From assembly GCF_010728325.1 (NCBI RefSeq), contig NZ_AP022570.1:3224001-3288000 (forward strand): a stretch of DNA of 64,000 bases, in the 5' to 3' direction. The translations under genes and the position numbers were made by a program. Positions 30,483 to 37,976 of this stretch are shown in pieces; within the stretch, counting starts at the first letter, position 1, and the number at the start of each line of letters is the position of its first letter. The notes beneath the pieces are model-generated. The model was given only the letters and a program-made list of their open reading frames with translations. It was not told where the DNA came from and made no database searches. This stretch comes from Mycolicibacterium poriferae (GTDB lineage: Bacteria > Actinomycetota > Actinomycetes > Mycobacteriales > Mycobacteriaceae).

Positions 30483-31734
30483 TCAAGCAGCGGGTTGTTG
30501 AGCTCGCAGATGGGCTTGGAGTGCGCCGTGGCGGTGGGGGTCGTAGGCGGTGTTGTCTTGCCAGCAGTGCCAGATGACGTAGAGCCAGGCGCGGGCCAGG
30601 ATGCGTACGGCATGTTGGTGGTCGCGTCCGCGGGATCGGGCTTGGCGGTAGAGGTTGTCGGCCCAGGGGTTAGCGCGGCGGGAGTCGGCGGCGAAGTCGG
30701 TGACGGCGTCGCGCAGGTGTTTGTCGCACGACCAGCGGAATCCGACGGTGCGCATGGTTCCCGATTGGCGGGTCGAGGGGGCCACGCCGGCCAGGCAGGT
30801 CAGGGACTCGGGGGTGGGGAATCGTCCTCGGCAGTCGCCGATTTCAGCGAGAAGTTTGGCGGCTCTGATCTTTCCGGATCTGGGCAGGCTGGTGAAGATG
30901 TGTGCGTCGCAGTGCGCGGCGAGTTGTTCGGCGATCTGGTCGGACAGGCTGGTGATTTGTTTGACCAGAGTGGTGAGGGTGGCCAGCAGGGCGTGGGTGA
31001 TCCGGGCGTGCGTGGCGCCTTCGTGGCCGGTGGCGCCGCGGGGTGCAGTGATGAGGCGGGTGTGCAGCACGGCGGGGTCGGTGCGGCCGGTGTAGCCCAC
31101 CGAGGCCAGCCAGTTCGCCATTCGTGCGGGGGTCAACCAGTCGGCACGGTCTTGGCAGTCGAAGCGGGCCAGGAAGGTCAGGCTGATTGGGGAATCGAGG
31201 TCGGCGAACAGTCCTACGGCGCCGGGAAACACGCGGTTGAGGTGTTCGCGCAGCTGGTTGGTTACCGCGACGCGGTGTCTGATGAGTTCTTTGCGGGCTC
31301 GGCACGCTGCGCAGCGCTACGGTGGCGGGGCTGTCGGGGACCAGTGGCCGCAGTCGGGTGCGGTCGGTGCGCAAGGTGTCAGCCAGGACGAAGGCGTCGA
31401 AGCGGTCGTCTTTGTTGCCGGCCGAGCCGTAGCGGCCCCGCAGGTTCTTGAGCTGGTTGGGACTGATCACCACGACGGTGAACCCGGCCTCGAGCAATGT
31501 GTCGACGACGGGCCCGTCGGGACGTTCGATAGCGACTTCGCTGACCCCGGCACGGGTCAGCGTGTCGACCAGTGTGCGCAGTCCCCTAGCGCTGTGGTCA
31601 GTGAGCTCGCGCAACACTTCGGCGCCTCGAGAATCGACTACCGATACCGCCTGATCGTCACGAGACCAGTCCAGGCCAGCGGTCACTCCGTTGGCCGGTT
31701 CTGCCGCCAAGACGGCAGTAGGGGCATAATCCAT
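30483..31734 (-). pseudogene. IS110-family transposase, frameshifted
   Basis: ATG 31734 follows AGGAGG. The N-terminal RuvC-like DEDD domain has GLDWSRDD, AIERPDGPVVD and GNKDDRFDAFVLADTLRTD. At about 31305-31316 (CGCTGCGCAGCG) the frame breaks after TVALR. The family sequence continues in another frame as AACRARKELIRHRVAVTNQL and runs to the stop at 30483, including the Transposase_20 domain (LTCLAGVAPSTRQSGTMR). A two-base loss or one-base gain explains it. Together the parts would give about 415 residues, normal for IS110. Unless it is a sequencing error, the element cannot make a full transposase. Confidence 0.8.
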
Positions 31735-31989
31735 CACAGCCTCCTCGCTGCTAGACCCAGTGGGGAGGCACCCAAACTTCGGTGCCGAGGTGTGGCTGCC
31801 GCTTCGCTCACTGATCGGCGCTCGGTGGCGCGCAGCCCTGTCGACGGTCGGCACACCCCGGGTAACCGTCGAGTCCCGCGAAACTCATCGTGGACATCGA
31901 TGCGTCAAGCGCTTGTGGCGGTAACTCGACGGCACCTCGGGTGCATCGGCAACCCATCCAAGATCACCGACACACAAATGGTGCACCAG
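31735..31989 (-). ncRNA. candidate bridge-RNA region of the IS110 element
   Basis: The 255-bp non-coding end upstream of the transposase. IS110-group elements encode a structured guide (bridge) RNA in this position. On the transposase strand it contains an evident stem, GGCACC-N8-GGTGCC region (about 31771-31796), just before the ribosome site, and further short inverted segments. The guide loops cannot be assigned by eye. The call rests on position and family knowledge. Confidence 0.35.
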
Positions 31990-32040
31990 TGAGCGCTTGC
32001 GCGAAGAGCCGAGGGTCCCGATGAAGAGTCGAGGGCCCCG
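31990..32040 (+). repeat. junction repeats between the IS and hisI
   Basis: 31990-32020 (TGAGCGCTTGCGCGAAGAGC...) completes the unit begun at 30468. A 20-bp partial unit follows at 32021-32040 (ATGAAGAGTCGAGGGCCCCG). The hisI ATGA at 32041 continues the pattern, so each unit is bounded by ATGA. Confidence 0.7.
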
Positions 32041-32394
32041 ATGAGCGCGCTGGATCCCGCGATCGCGCAGCGGCTCAAGCGTGACGCCAACGGACTGTTC
32101 AGCGCGGTCGTGCAGGAACGGGAGACCGGGGAGGTGCTGATGGTCGCGTGGATGGACGACGAAGCGCTGGCCCGCACACTCGCGACCCGGGAGGCCACGT
32201 ACTTCTCCCGGTCCCGCAACGAGCAGTGGATCAAGGGCGCCACCTCAGGTCACACCCAGTACGTGCACTCGGTACGGCTGGACTGCGATGGTGACACGGT
32301 GCTGCTCGAGGTCGACCAGGTCGGCGGGGCGTGCCACACCGGCGACCACAGCTGCTTCGACGCCGATCAGCTGCTCGGCCCGGCGCAGGCCTAG
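32041..32394 (+). CDS. hisI: phosphoribosyl-AMP cyclohydrolase
   Basis: Zn/Mg enzyme that opens the adenine ring of PR-AMP, the third histidine step. The 117 residues contain only the HisI domain (hisE must be elsewhere). Diagnostic motifs are [25 protein letters not shown] and the metal-binding [19 protein letters not shown] with HTGDHSC. The IS110 element and repeats separate it from hisF, so its transcription depends on read-through or on a new promoter. The stop overlaps the convergent bcp stop in CTAG. Confidence 0.95.
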   Translation: MSALDPAIAQRLKRDANGLFSAVVQERETGEVLMVAWMDDEALARTLATREATYFSRSRNEQWIKGATSGHTQYVHSVRLDCDGDTVLLEVDQVGGACHTGDHSCFDADQLLGPAQA

Positions 32395-32855
32395 GTCGAC
32401 TGGCGCTGCCGCAGCACGTCTAGGGCTTTGTCGGCGTGGGTGTCCATGTTCAGCTCGCTGGCGATCACCGCGAGGACGGTGCGGTCGGTGTCGATGACGA
32501 ACGTGGTGCGCTTGACCGGCATGAACTTGCCCAGCAGTCCGCGCTTGACCCCGAACTGGGTGGCCACGGCGCCGTCGGTGTCCGACAACAGCGGGTAGTC
32601 GAACTTCTGCTGGTCGGCGAATTTGGCCTGCTTGGCCACCGGATCGGCACTGATGCCCACCCGGTTGGCGCCGACAGCGGCGAACTCGCCGGCCAGGTCG
32701 CGGAAATGGCAGGCCTCCTTGGTGCATCCCGGCGTCATCGCCGCCGGGTAGAAGAACAGCACGATCGGACCGTCGGCCAGCAGGCCGGTCAGCGTCCGCG
32801 TCGTTCCGGTCTGGTCTGGTAGTTCGAAGTCGGCCACCCGATCACCACGATTCAC
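32391..32855 (-). CDS. bcp: peroxiredoxin, BCP/PrxQ type
   Basis: Thiol peroxidase of 154 residues that reduces peroxides. Peroxidatic C44 and resolving C49 are in [12 protein letters not shown], the C-x4-C spacing of BCP-type enzymes. FELPDQTG and [10 protein letters not shown] are family blocks. The start is GTG 32855: TACCGT (32868 to 32863) ends eight bases upstream, predicting a leaderless message, and the length equals that I recall for Rv1608c. An in-frame GTG at 32864 and a longer frame are disfavoured. Divergent from trpE, convergent with hisI. Confidence 0.9.
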   Translation of the reverse strand: MNRGDRVADFELPDQTGTTRTLTGLLADGPIVLFFYPAAMTPGCTKEACHFRDLAGEFAAVGANRVGISADPVAKQAKFADQQKFDYPLLSDTDGAVATQFGVKRGLLGKFMPVKRTTFVIDTDRTVLAVIASELNMDTHADKALDVLRQRQST

Positions 32856-32887
32856 GATCTTCACGGTACGTCTGGGACAATCCCGGT
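32856..32887. promoter_or_regulatory. divergent bcp/trpE leaderless promoters
   Basis: Minus strand TACCGT (32868 to 32863) points to bcp GTG 32855. Plus strand GACAAT (32876-32881), inside CTGGGACAAT, points to trpE GTG 32888. The latter ten bases are identical to those before hisD. No attenuator or leader peptide can exist if trpE is leaderless. Confidence 0.5.
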
Positions 32888-34447
32888 GTGCAGACGACCG
32901 CCAACCTGCCCTCCGGCTCTTCGCGCGAGCGTTCATCGCATACCGCGACGACGTCGCGGGAGGACTTCCGGGCGCTGGCCGCCGAGCACCGCGTGGTGCC
33001 GGTGACGCGAAAGGTGCTCGCCGACAGCGAGACGCCGCTCTCGGCGTACCGCAAGCTGGCCGCGAACCGTCCCGGAACGTTCCTGCTGGAGTCCGCGGAG
33101 AACGGCCGGTCCTGGTCGCGCTGGTCGTTCATCGGCGCCGGGGCACCGTCGGCGCTGACCGTGCGTGACGGAGCGGCGGTGTGGCTGGGCACGATCCCGC
33201 AGGATGCGCCGTCCGGTGGTGACCCGCTGCAGGCGTTGCGGGCCACGCTCGCGCTGCTGGAGACCGCCGCGCTGCCCGGCCTGCCGCCGCTGTCGTCGGG
33301 CCTGGTCGGCTACTTCGCCTACGACATGGTCCGCCGCCTCGAACGGCTGCCCGAACTCACCGTCGACGACCTCGGCCTGCCGGACATGGTGCTGCTGCTG
33401 GCCACCGACATCGCCGCGGTCGACCACCACGAAGGCACGATCACGCTGATCGCCAACGCGGTGAACTGGAACGGCACCGACGAGCGCGTCGACTGGGCGT
33501 ATGACGACGCCGTCGCCCGCCTGGATGTGATGACCGCGGCGTTGGCCGAGCCGCTGAAGTCCACAGTGGCCACGTTCGGCCGGCCGGCACCCGCACATCG
33601 CGCCCAGCGGACCGTCGAGGAGTACACCGCGATCGTCGACAAGCTGGTCGGCGACATCGAGGCCGGGGAAGCGTTCCAGGTGGTCCCGTCCCAGCGGTTC
33701 GAGATGGACACCGACGCCGATCCGCTCGACGTCTACCGGATGCTGCGGGTGTCCAACCCGAGCCCGTACATGTACCTGCTGAACGTCCCCGACGCCGACG
33801 GCGGTCTGGACTTCTCGATCGTCGGCTCCAGCCCGGAGGCGCTGGTGACCGTCAAGGACGGCCGCGCGACGACCCACCCGATCGCCGGGACCCGGTGGCG
33901 CGGAGACACCGAGGAGGAGGATCTGCTTCTCGAGAAGGAGCTCCTCGCCGACGAGAAGGAACGCGCCGAGCACCTGATGCTCGTCGACCTGGGCCGCAAC
34001 GATCTGGGTCGGGTCTGCCGCCCCGGCACCGTGCGGGTCGAGGACTACAGCCACATCGAGCGCTACAGCCACGTGATGCATCTGGTGTCGACGGTGACCG
34101 GTCTGCTCGCCGACGGGAAGACCGCGCTGGACGCCGTGACGGCGTGTTTCCCGGCGGGCACGCTGTCCGGGGCGCCCAAGGTGCGGGCGATGGAACTCAT
34201 CGAAGAGGTCGAGAAGACGCGGCGGGGCCTCTACGGCGGGGTGCTGGGTTATCTGGATTTCGCCGGCAACGCCGATTTCGCCATCGCGATCCGCACGGCG
34301 TTGATGCGTCGCGGCACCGCCTACGTGCAGGCCGGCGGCGGTGTCGTCGCCGACTCCAACGGGCCCTACGAGTACAACGAGGCGGCCAACAAAGCCAGAG
34401 CGGTGCTCAGCGCGATCGCAGCCGCAGAGACGCTGGGTGAACCGTGA
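32888..34447 (+). CDS. trpE: anthranilate synthase component I
   Basis: Converts chorismate to anthranilate with ammonia supplied by TrpG (encoded elsewhere). The 519 residues contain the tryptophan feedback-site block [19 protein letters not shown] and the chorismate-binding core [40 protein letters not shown] and [16 protein letters not shown] 32888 is the predicted transcript start. Before the conserved [16 protein letters not shown] the N-terminus has extra residues (about 8-18, [11 protein letters not shown]), encoded by an inverted junction repeat. First gene of trpE-TP-trpC-trpB-trpA-lgt; ends in a GTGA overlap. Confidence 0.95.
   Translation: MQTTANLPSGSSRERSSHTATTSREDFRALAAEHRVVPVTRKVLADSETPLSAYRKLAANRPGTFLLESAENGRSWSRWSFIGAGAPSALTVRDGAAVWLGTIPQDAPSGGDPLQALRATLALLETAALPGLPPLSSGLVGYFAYDMVRRLERLPELTVDDLGLPDMVLLLATDIAAVDHHEGTITLIANAVNWNGTDERVDWAYDDAVARLDVMTAALAEPLKSTVATFGRPAPAHRAQRTVEEYTAIVDKLVGDIEAGEAFQVVPSQRFEMDTDADPLDVYRMLRVSNPSPYMYLLNVPDADGGLDFSIVGSSPEALVTVKDGRATTHPIAGTRWRGDTEEEDLLLEKELLADEKERAEHLMLVDLGRNDLGRVCRPGTVRVEDYSHIERYSHVMHLVSTVTGLLADGKTALDAVTACFPAGTLSGAPKVRAMELIEEVEKTRRGLYGGVLGYLDFAGNADFAIAIRTALMRRGTAYVQAGGGVVADSNGPYEYNEAANKARAVLSAIAAAETLGEP
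32911..32939 (-). repeat. inverted junction repeat inside the trpE 5' end
   Basis: Read on the minus strand this is ATGAACGCTCGCGCGAAGAG followed by CCGGAG, close to the units at hisF/hisI (ATGAGCGCTTGCGCGAAGAG, CCGAGG). It lies about 8 codons into trpE and does not break the frame. Confidence 0.65.
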
Positions 34448-35037
34448 TCAGAGTCGGCCAACTGGCCCTGGTGGTGGCGGCGGGCGCCCTATGGGGCGCC
34501 TCGCGCATGACCTGGGTGCAGATCACCACGTTCGACGGGTTGGGGCATCCCCAGACCGCCGCGCTGAACGGTGCGACGTGGTCGACCGCCCTGATCCCGC
34601 TGGCACTGGTGGTGCTGGCAGCCGCCGGCGCCGCACTGGCGGTGCGCGGTTGGCCGCTGAGGGTGCTGGCTTTGCTGGTCGCGGTAGCCAGCGCCGCGAT
34701 GGCCTACCTGGCGATCAGCCTGTGGGTGGTCGAGGACGTCGCGGTTCGCGCCGCCCGGCTGGCCGAGGTGCCGATCGCCGAGCTGCTCGGCACCGAGCGC
34801 CACTTCGCCGGGGCGTCGTTGGCACTGGCGGCCGCGTTGCTCTCGCTGCTGGGTGCGGTGCTGCTGATGCGCTCGGCGGCGAAGGGCCGCGCGGAGACTG
34901 CACGGTACCGTCGCGGGCCGGTTGTCGCCGCTGATCAACCGTCCGACGCGATGTCGGAACGGATGATGTGGGACGCGCTCGACGAGGGCGCCGATCCCAC
35001 CGCAGACCGAGTCAATCCCGACAGCAAGGGGCGGTGA
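34444..35037 (+). CDS. tryptophan-operon-associated membrane protein (Trp_oprn_chp family)
   Basis: A 197-residue membrane protein with four hydrophobic helices (about 5-20, 50-67, 75-95 and 118-140) and a charged C-terminal tail ending VNPDSKGR. It matches the actinobacterial family always found between trpE and trpC (Rv1610 position). Short segments WGASRMTWV and [16 protein letters not shown] are typical. Function unknown; a role linked to tryptophan metabolism is inferred only from conserved context. The GTG start overlaps the trpE stop. Confidence 0.85.
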   Translation: MIRVGQLALVVAAGALWGASRMTWVQITTFDGLGHPQTAALNGATWSTALIPLALVVLAAAGAALAVRGWPLRVLALLVAVASAAMAYLAISLWVVEDVAVRAARLAEVPIAELLGTERHFAGASLALAAALLSLLGAVLLMRSAAKGRAETARYRRGPVVAADQPSDAMSERMMWDALDEGADPTADRVNPDSKGR

Positions 35038-35109
35038 CGGACGATGCCGCAGTGGCGGCTACCCTTCGTTAAGAATCGAAGGCCCGGCAGGGGAAGGGAA
35101 GCGACACCT

Positions 35110-35928
35110 ATGGGTTCGGCGACCGTGCTCGACTCCATTCTCGAGGGGGTCCGTGCCGACGTTGCCGCTCGCGAGGCCGAGGTCAGTCTGGCCGAGGTCA
35201 AAGAGCGGGCCCAGCGCGCACCCGCACCGCTGGATGTGATGGCCGCGTTGCGCGCGCCGGGAATCGCGGTGATCGCGGAGGTCAAGCGGGCCAGCCCGTC
35301 TCGGGGTGCGCTCGCTTCGATCGACGACCCGGCCGCACTGGCCCGCGCCTATCAGGACGGCGGGGCGCGCGTCATCAGCGTGCTGACCGAGCAGCGCCGG
35401 TTCAACGGCTCGCTCGACGACCTGGACACCGTGCGGGCGTCGGTCTCGATTCCGGTGCTGCGCAAAGACTTCATCGTCCGGCCGTACCAGATCCACGAGG
35501 CCCGCGCCCACGGCGCCGACATGCTGCTGCTGATCGTCGCGGCGCTGGAACAGTCTGTGCTGACGTCGCTGTTGGAGCGCACCGAGTCGCTGGGCATGAC
35601 CGCCCTGGTGGAGGTGCACACCGAGGAGGAGGCCGACCGGGCCCTGCAGGCCGGCGCGTCGGTCATCGGGGTCAACGCACGTGATCTGAAGACCTTGGAG
35701 GTCGACCGGGACTGCTTCGCCCGGATCGCGCCGGGGCTGCCCAGCAACGTGATCCGGATCGCCGAGTCCGGGGTCCGCGGCACCGCCGACCTGCTGGCCT
35801 ACGCCGGCGCGGGTGCCGACGCCGTCCTCGTCGGGGAAGGCCTGGTCACCAGCGGGGATCCGCGTAGCGCCGTGGCTGATCTCGTCACCGCCGGAACCCA
35901 TCCGTCGTGCCCGAAACCCGCGCGTTAA
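35110..35928 (+). CDS. trpC: indole-3-glycerol-phosphate synthase
   Basis: TIM-barrel enzyme that closes the indole ring from carboxyphenylamino-deoxyribulose phosphate. The 272 residues show [13 protein letters not shown], with the catalytic lysine, [41 protein letters not shown] and [11 protein letters not shown]. It is a stand-alone TrpC without TrpF. ATG 35110 has the purine-rich GGGGAAGGGAAG upstream; the 22-codon frame extension is not family-like. The 72-bp gap after the TP gene is the only sizeable gap in the operon. Confidence 0.95.
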   Translation: MGSATVLDSILEGVRADVAAREAEVSLAEVKERAQRAPAPLDVMAALRAPGIAVIAEVKRASPSRGALASIDDPAALARAYQDGGARVISVLTEQRRFNGSLDDLDTVRASVSIPVLRKDFIVRPYQIHEARAHGADMLLLIVAALEQSVLTSLLERTESLGMTALVEVHTEEEADRALQAGASVIGVNARDLKTLEVDRDCFARIAPGLPSNVIRIAESGVRGTADLLAYAGAGADAVLVGEGLVTSGDPRSAVADLVTAGTHPSCPKPAR

Positions 35929-37191
35929 GTGGCTGACGTCGCGAACCCCGATCTGCCGCGCGCAAGCGCCGCGGTCGCCGAACCCACCTCCCACGATCCC
36001 GATGCGCGGGGGCATTTCGGCGCCTACGGAGGACGGCTCGTCCCCGAAGCGCTGATGGCCGTCATCGAAGAGGTCACCGCCGCCTACGAGAAGGCCCGCG
36101 GTGACCAGGTCTACCTCGACGAACTGGATCGGCTCCAGCGGCATTACAGCGGTCGCCCGTCGCCGCTGTACGAGGCGGAGCGGCTCAGCGAGCACGCCGG
36201 GGGCGCACGGATCTTTCTGAAACGAGAAGACCTCAACCACACCGGATCTCACAAGATCAACAACGTGTTGGGCCAGGCCCTGCTGGCGCGCCAGATGGGC
36301 AAGACCCGGGTCATCGCCGAAACCGGCGCCGGCCAGCACGGGGTGGCCACGGCGACGGCGTGTGCGCTGCTCGGTCTGGAATGCGTCATCTACATGGGTG
36401 CCGTCGACACCGCCCGTCAGGCCCTCAACGTGGCCCGGATGAGGCTGCTGGGCGCCAGCGTGGTGGCGGTGGAGTCGGGTTCGAAGACGTTGAAGGACGC
36501 GATCAACGAGACGTTCCGCGACTGGGTCACCAACGCCGACAACACCTACTACTGCTTCGGCACTGCCGCTGGGCCGCATCCATTCCCGATGATGGTGCGC
36601 GACTTCCAGCGCGTGATCGGCCTCGAGGCTCGCGCGCAGATGCTCGACCAGGTCGGTCGGCTGCCCGAGGCGGTCACTGCCTGCGTGGGCGGCGGGTCGA
36701 ACGCCATCGGTATTTTTCACGCCTTCATCGACGACCCCGGCGTGCGGTTGGTCGGTTACGAGGCGGCCGGTGACGGTGTGGAGACGGGTCGGCACGCGGC
36801 CACCTTCACCGGCGGGTCGCCGGGCGCGTTCCAGGGATCGTTCTCTTACCTGCTGCAGGACGAGGACGGCCAGACGATCGAATCGCATTCGATCTCGGCG
36901 GGTCTGGACTATCCGGGCGTCGGACCTGAGCACGCTCTGCTGAAGGACATCGGGCGGGCCCAGTACGAGCCGATCACCGACACCGAGGCGATGAACGCGC
37001 TGTCTCTGCTCAGCCGCACCGAAGGCATCATCCCGGCGATCGAATCGGCGCACGCGGTGGCCGGAGCGCTGAAGCTCGGGCAGGAGATGGGCACCGGATC
37101 GCTGATCCTGGTGAATCTGTCGGGCCGCGGCGACAAGGACGTCGAGACGGCCGCCAAGTGGTTCGGCCTGCTGGAGGATGGCACGAAATGA
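35929..37191 (+). CDS. trpB: tryptophan synthase beta chain
   Basis: PLP subunit that condenses indole with serine to give tryptophan. The 420 residues show [36 protein letters not shown] with PLP lysine K109, [13 protein letters not shown], and the phosphate-binding [10 protein letters not shown]. The GTG directly follows the trpC stop. The 3' end overlaps trpA in ATGA, as usual for a coupled alpha-beta complex. Confidence 0.96.
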   Translation: MADVANPDLPRASAAVAEPTSHDPDARGHFGAYGGRLVPEALMAVIEEVTAAYEKARGDQVYLDELDRLQRHYSGRPSPLYEAERLSEHAGGARIFLKREDLNHTGSHKINNVLGQALLARQMGKTRVIAETGAGQHGVATATACALLGLECVIYMGAVDTARQALNVARMRLLGASVVAVESGSKTLKDAINETFRDWVTNADNTYYCFGTAAGPHPFPMMVRDFQRVIGLEARAQMLDQVGRLPEAVTACVGGGSNAIGIFHAFIDDPGVRLVGYEAAGDGVETGRHAATFTGGSPGAFQGSFSYLLQDEDGQTIESHSISAGLDYPGVGPEHALLKDIGRAQYEPITDTEAMNALSLLSRTEGIIPAIESAHAVAGALKLGQEMGTGSLILVNLSGRGDKDVETAAKWFGLLEDGTK

Positions 37192-37976
37192 GTCGGCTGG
37201 CCGGGTTGTTCGACTCCTGCCGCGACGAGGGCCGATCCGCGTTGATCGGCTACCTGCCCACGGGTTTTCCGGACGTGCAGACCTCCATCGCGGCCATGAC
37301 CGCGTTGGTCGAGTCGGGCTGTGACGTCATCGAGGTCGGCATCGCCTACTCCGACCCCGGGATGGACGGCCCGGTCATCGCCGCGGCCACCGAGGTCGCG
37401 TTGCGCGGCGGGGTGCGAGTCCGCGACGCGTTGACCGCGGTCGAGGCGATCAGCAACGCCGGGGGACGGGCGGTGGTGATGACCTACTGGAACCCCGTGC
37501 TGCGCAAGGGGGTCGACACCTTCGCGCGTGATCTCGCCTCGGCCGGCGGGCTCGGCATGATCACCCCGGACCTCATTCCCGAAGAGGCCGACGACTGGCA
37601 GGCCGCATCCGAGGCGCACGACCTCGACCGCATCTTCCTGGTGGCGCCGTCGTCGACACCGGAGCGCCTCGCCGAAACCGTACAGGCCTCGCGGGGGTTC
37701 GTTTACGCGGCGTCGACGATGGGTGTGACCGGTGCCCGCGACGCGGTGTCGAACATGGCCCCCGAGTTGGTCCGCCGGGTCAAAGAAGTGGCCGACATCC
37801 CTGTCGGTGTGGGACTCGGCGTGCGTTCGGGCGCACAGGCTGCCGAAATCGGCGCCTACGCCGACGGCGTCATCGTCGGTTCAGCGCTGGTGTCGGCGCT
37901 CAAAGACGGCATCCCGGCGATGCGGTCGTTGACCGAGGAACTCGCCGAGGGTGTGCGGCAGAGGGTCACTGCGTGA
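37188..37976 (+). CDS. trpA: tryptophan synthase alpha chain
   Basis: TIM-barrel subunit that cleaves indole-glycerol phosphate and channels indole to TrpB. The 262 residues carry the catalytic pair E49 and D60 in [42 protein letters not shown] and [17 protein letters not shown] 37188 overlaps the trpB stop. The stop lies in GTGA with the lgt start. Confidence 0.95.
   Translation: MSRLAGLFDSCRDEGRSALIGYLPTGFPDVQTSIAAMTALVESGCDVIEVGIAYSDPGMDGPVIAAATEVALRGGVRVRDALTAVEAISNAGGRAVVMTYWNPVLRKGVDTFARDLASAGGLGMITPDLIPEEADDWQAASEAHDLDRIFLVAPSSTPERLAETVQASRGFVYAASTMGVTGARDAVSNMAPELVRRVKEVADIPVGVGLGVRSGAQAAEIGAYADGVIVGSALVSALKDGIPAMRSLTEELAEGVRQRVTA

Larger units (their letters stand above)
30473..31989 (-). 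mobile_element. IS110-family insertion sequence between hisF and hisI
   Basis: About 1517 bp, flanked on both sides by TGAG (30469-30472 and 31990-31993), which is CTCA on the coding strand of the element; a CT core would fit IS110-type insertion. No inverted repeats or ordinary target duplication are seen, as is normal for this family. One leftward transposase frame occupies most of it. The end upstream of the transposase is long (about 255 bp) and the other end short (about 10 bp), the layout of IS110-group elements that encode a bridge RNA upstream of the gene. Joining the flanks restores a continuous junction-repeat unit. Confidence 0.85.

Noticed and set aside
31300..31320. Programmed frameshift joining the two halves of the IS110 transposase
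   Set aside because: IS110 transposases are single-frame proteins; no slippery heptamer is visible at the break. A small indel is more likely.
30436..32008. A 19-20-bp target duplication flanking the IS110 element (TGAGCGCTTGCGCGAAGAG on both sides)
   Set aside because: IS110 elements do not make such duplications. The two copies are better explained as neighbouring units of the junction repeat, with the IS inserted at the ATGA of the second unit.
32840..32930. A trp attenuator or leader peptide before trpE
   Set aside because: The likely transcript start coincides with the trpE GTG, and no Trp-rich short frame or paired hairpins are present.
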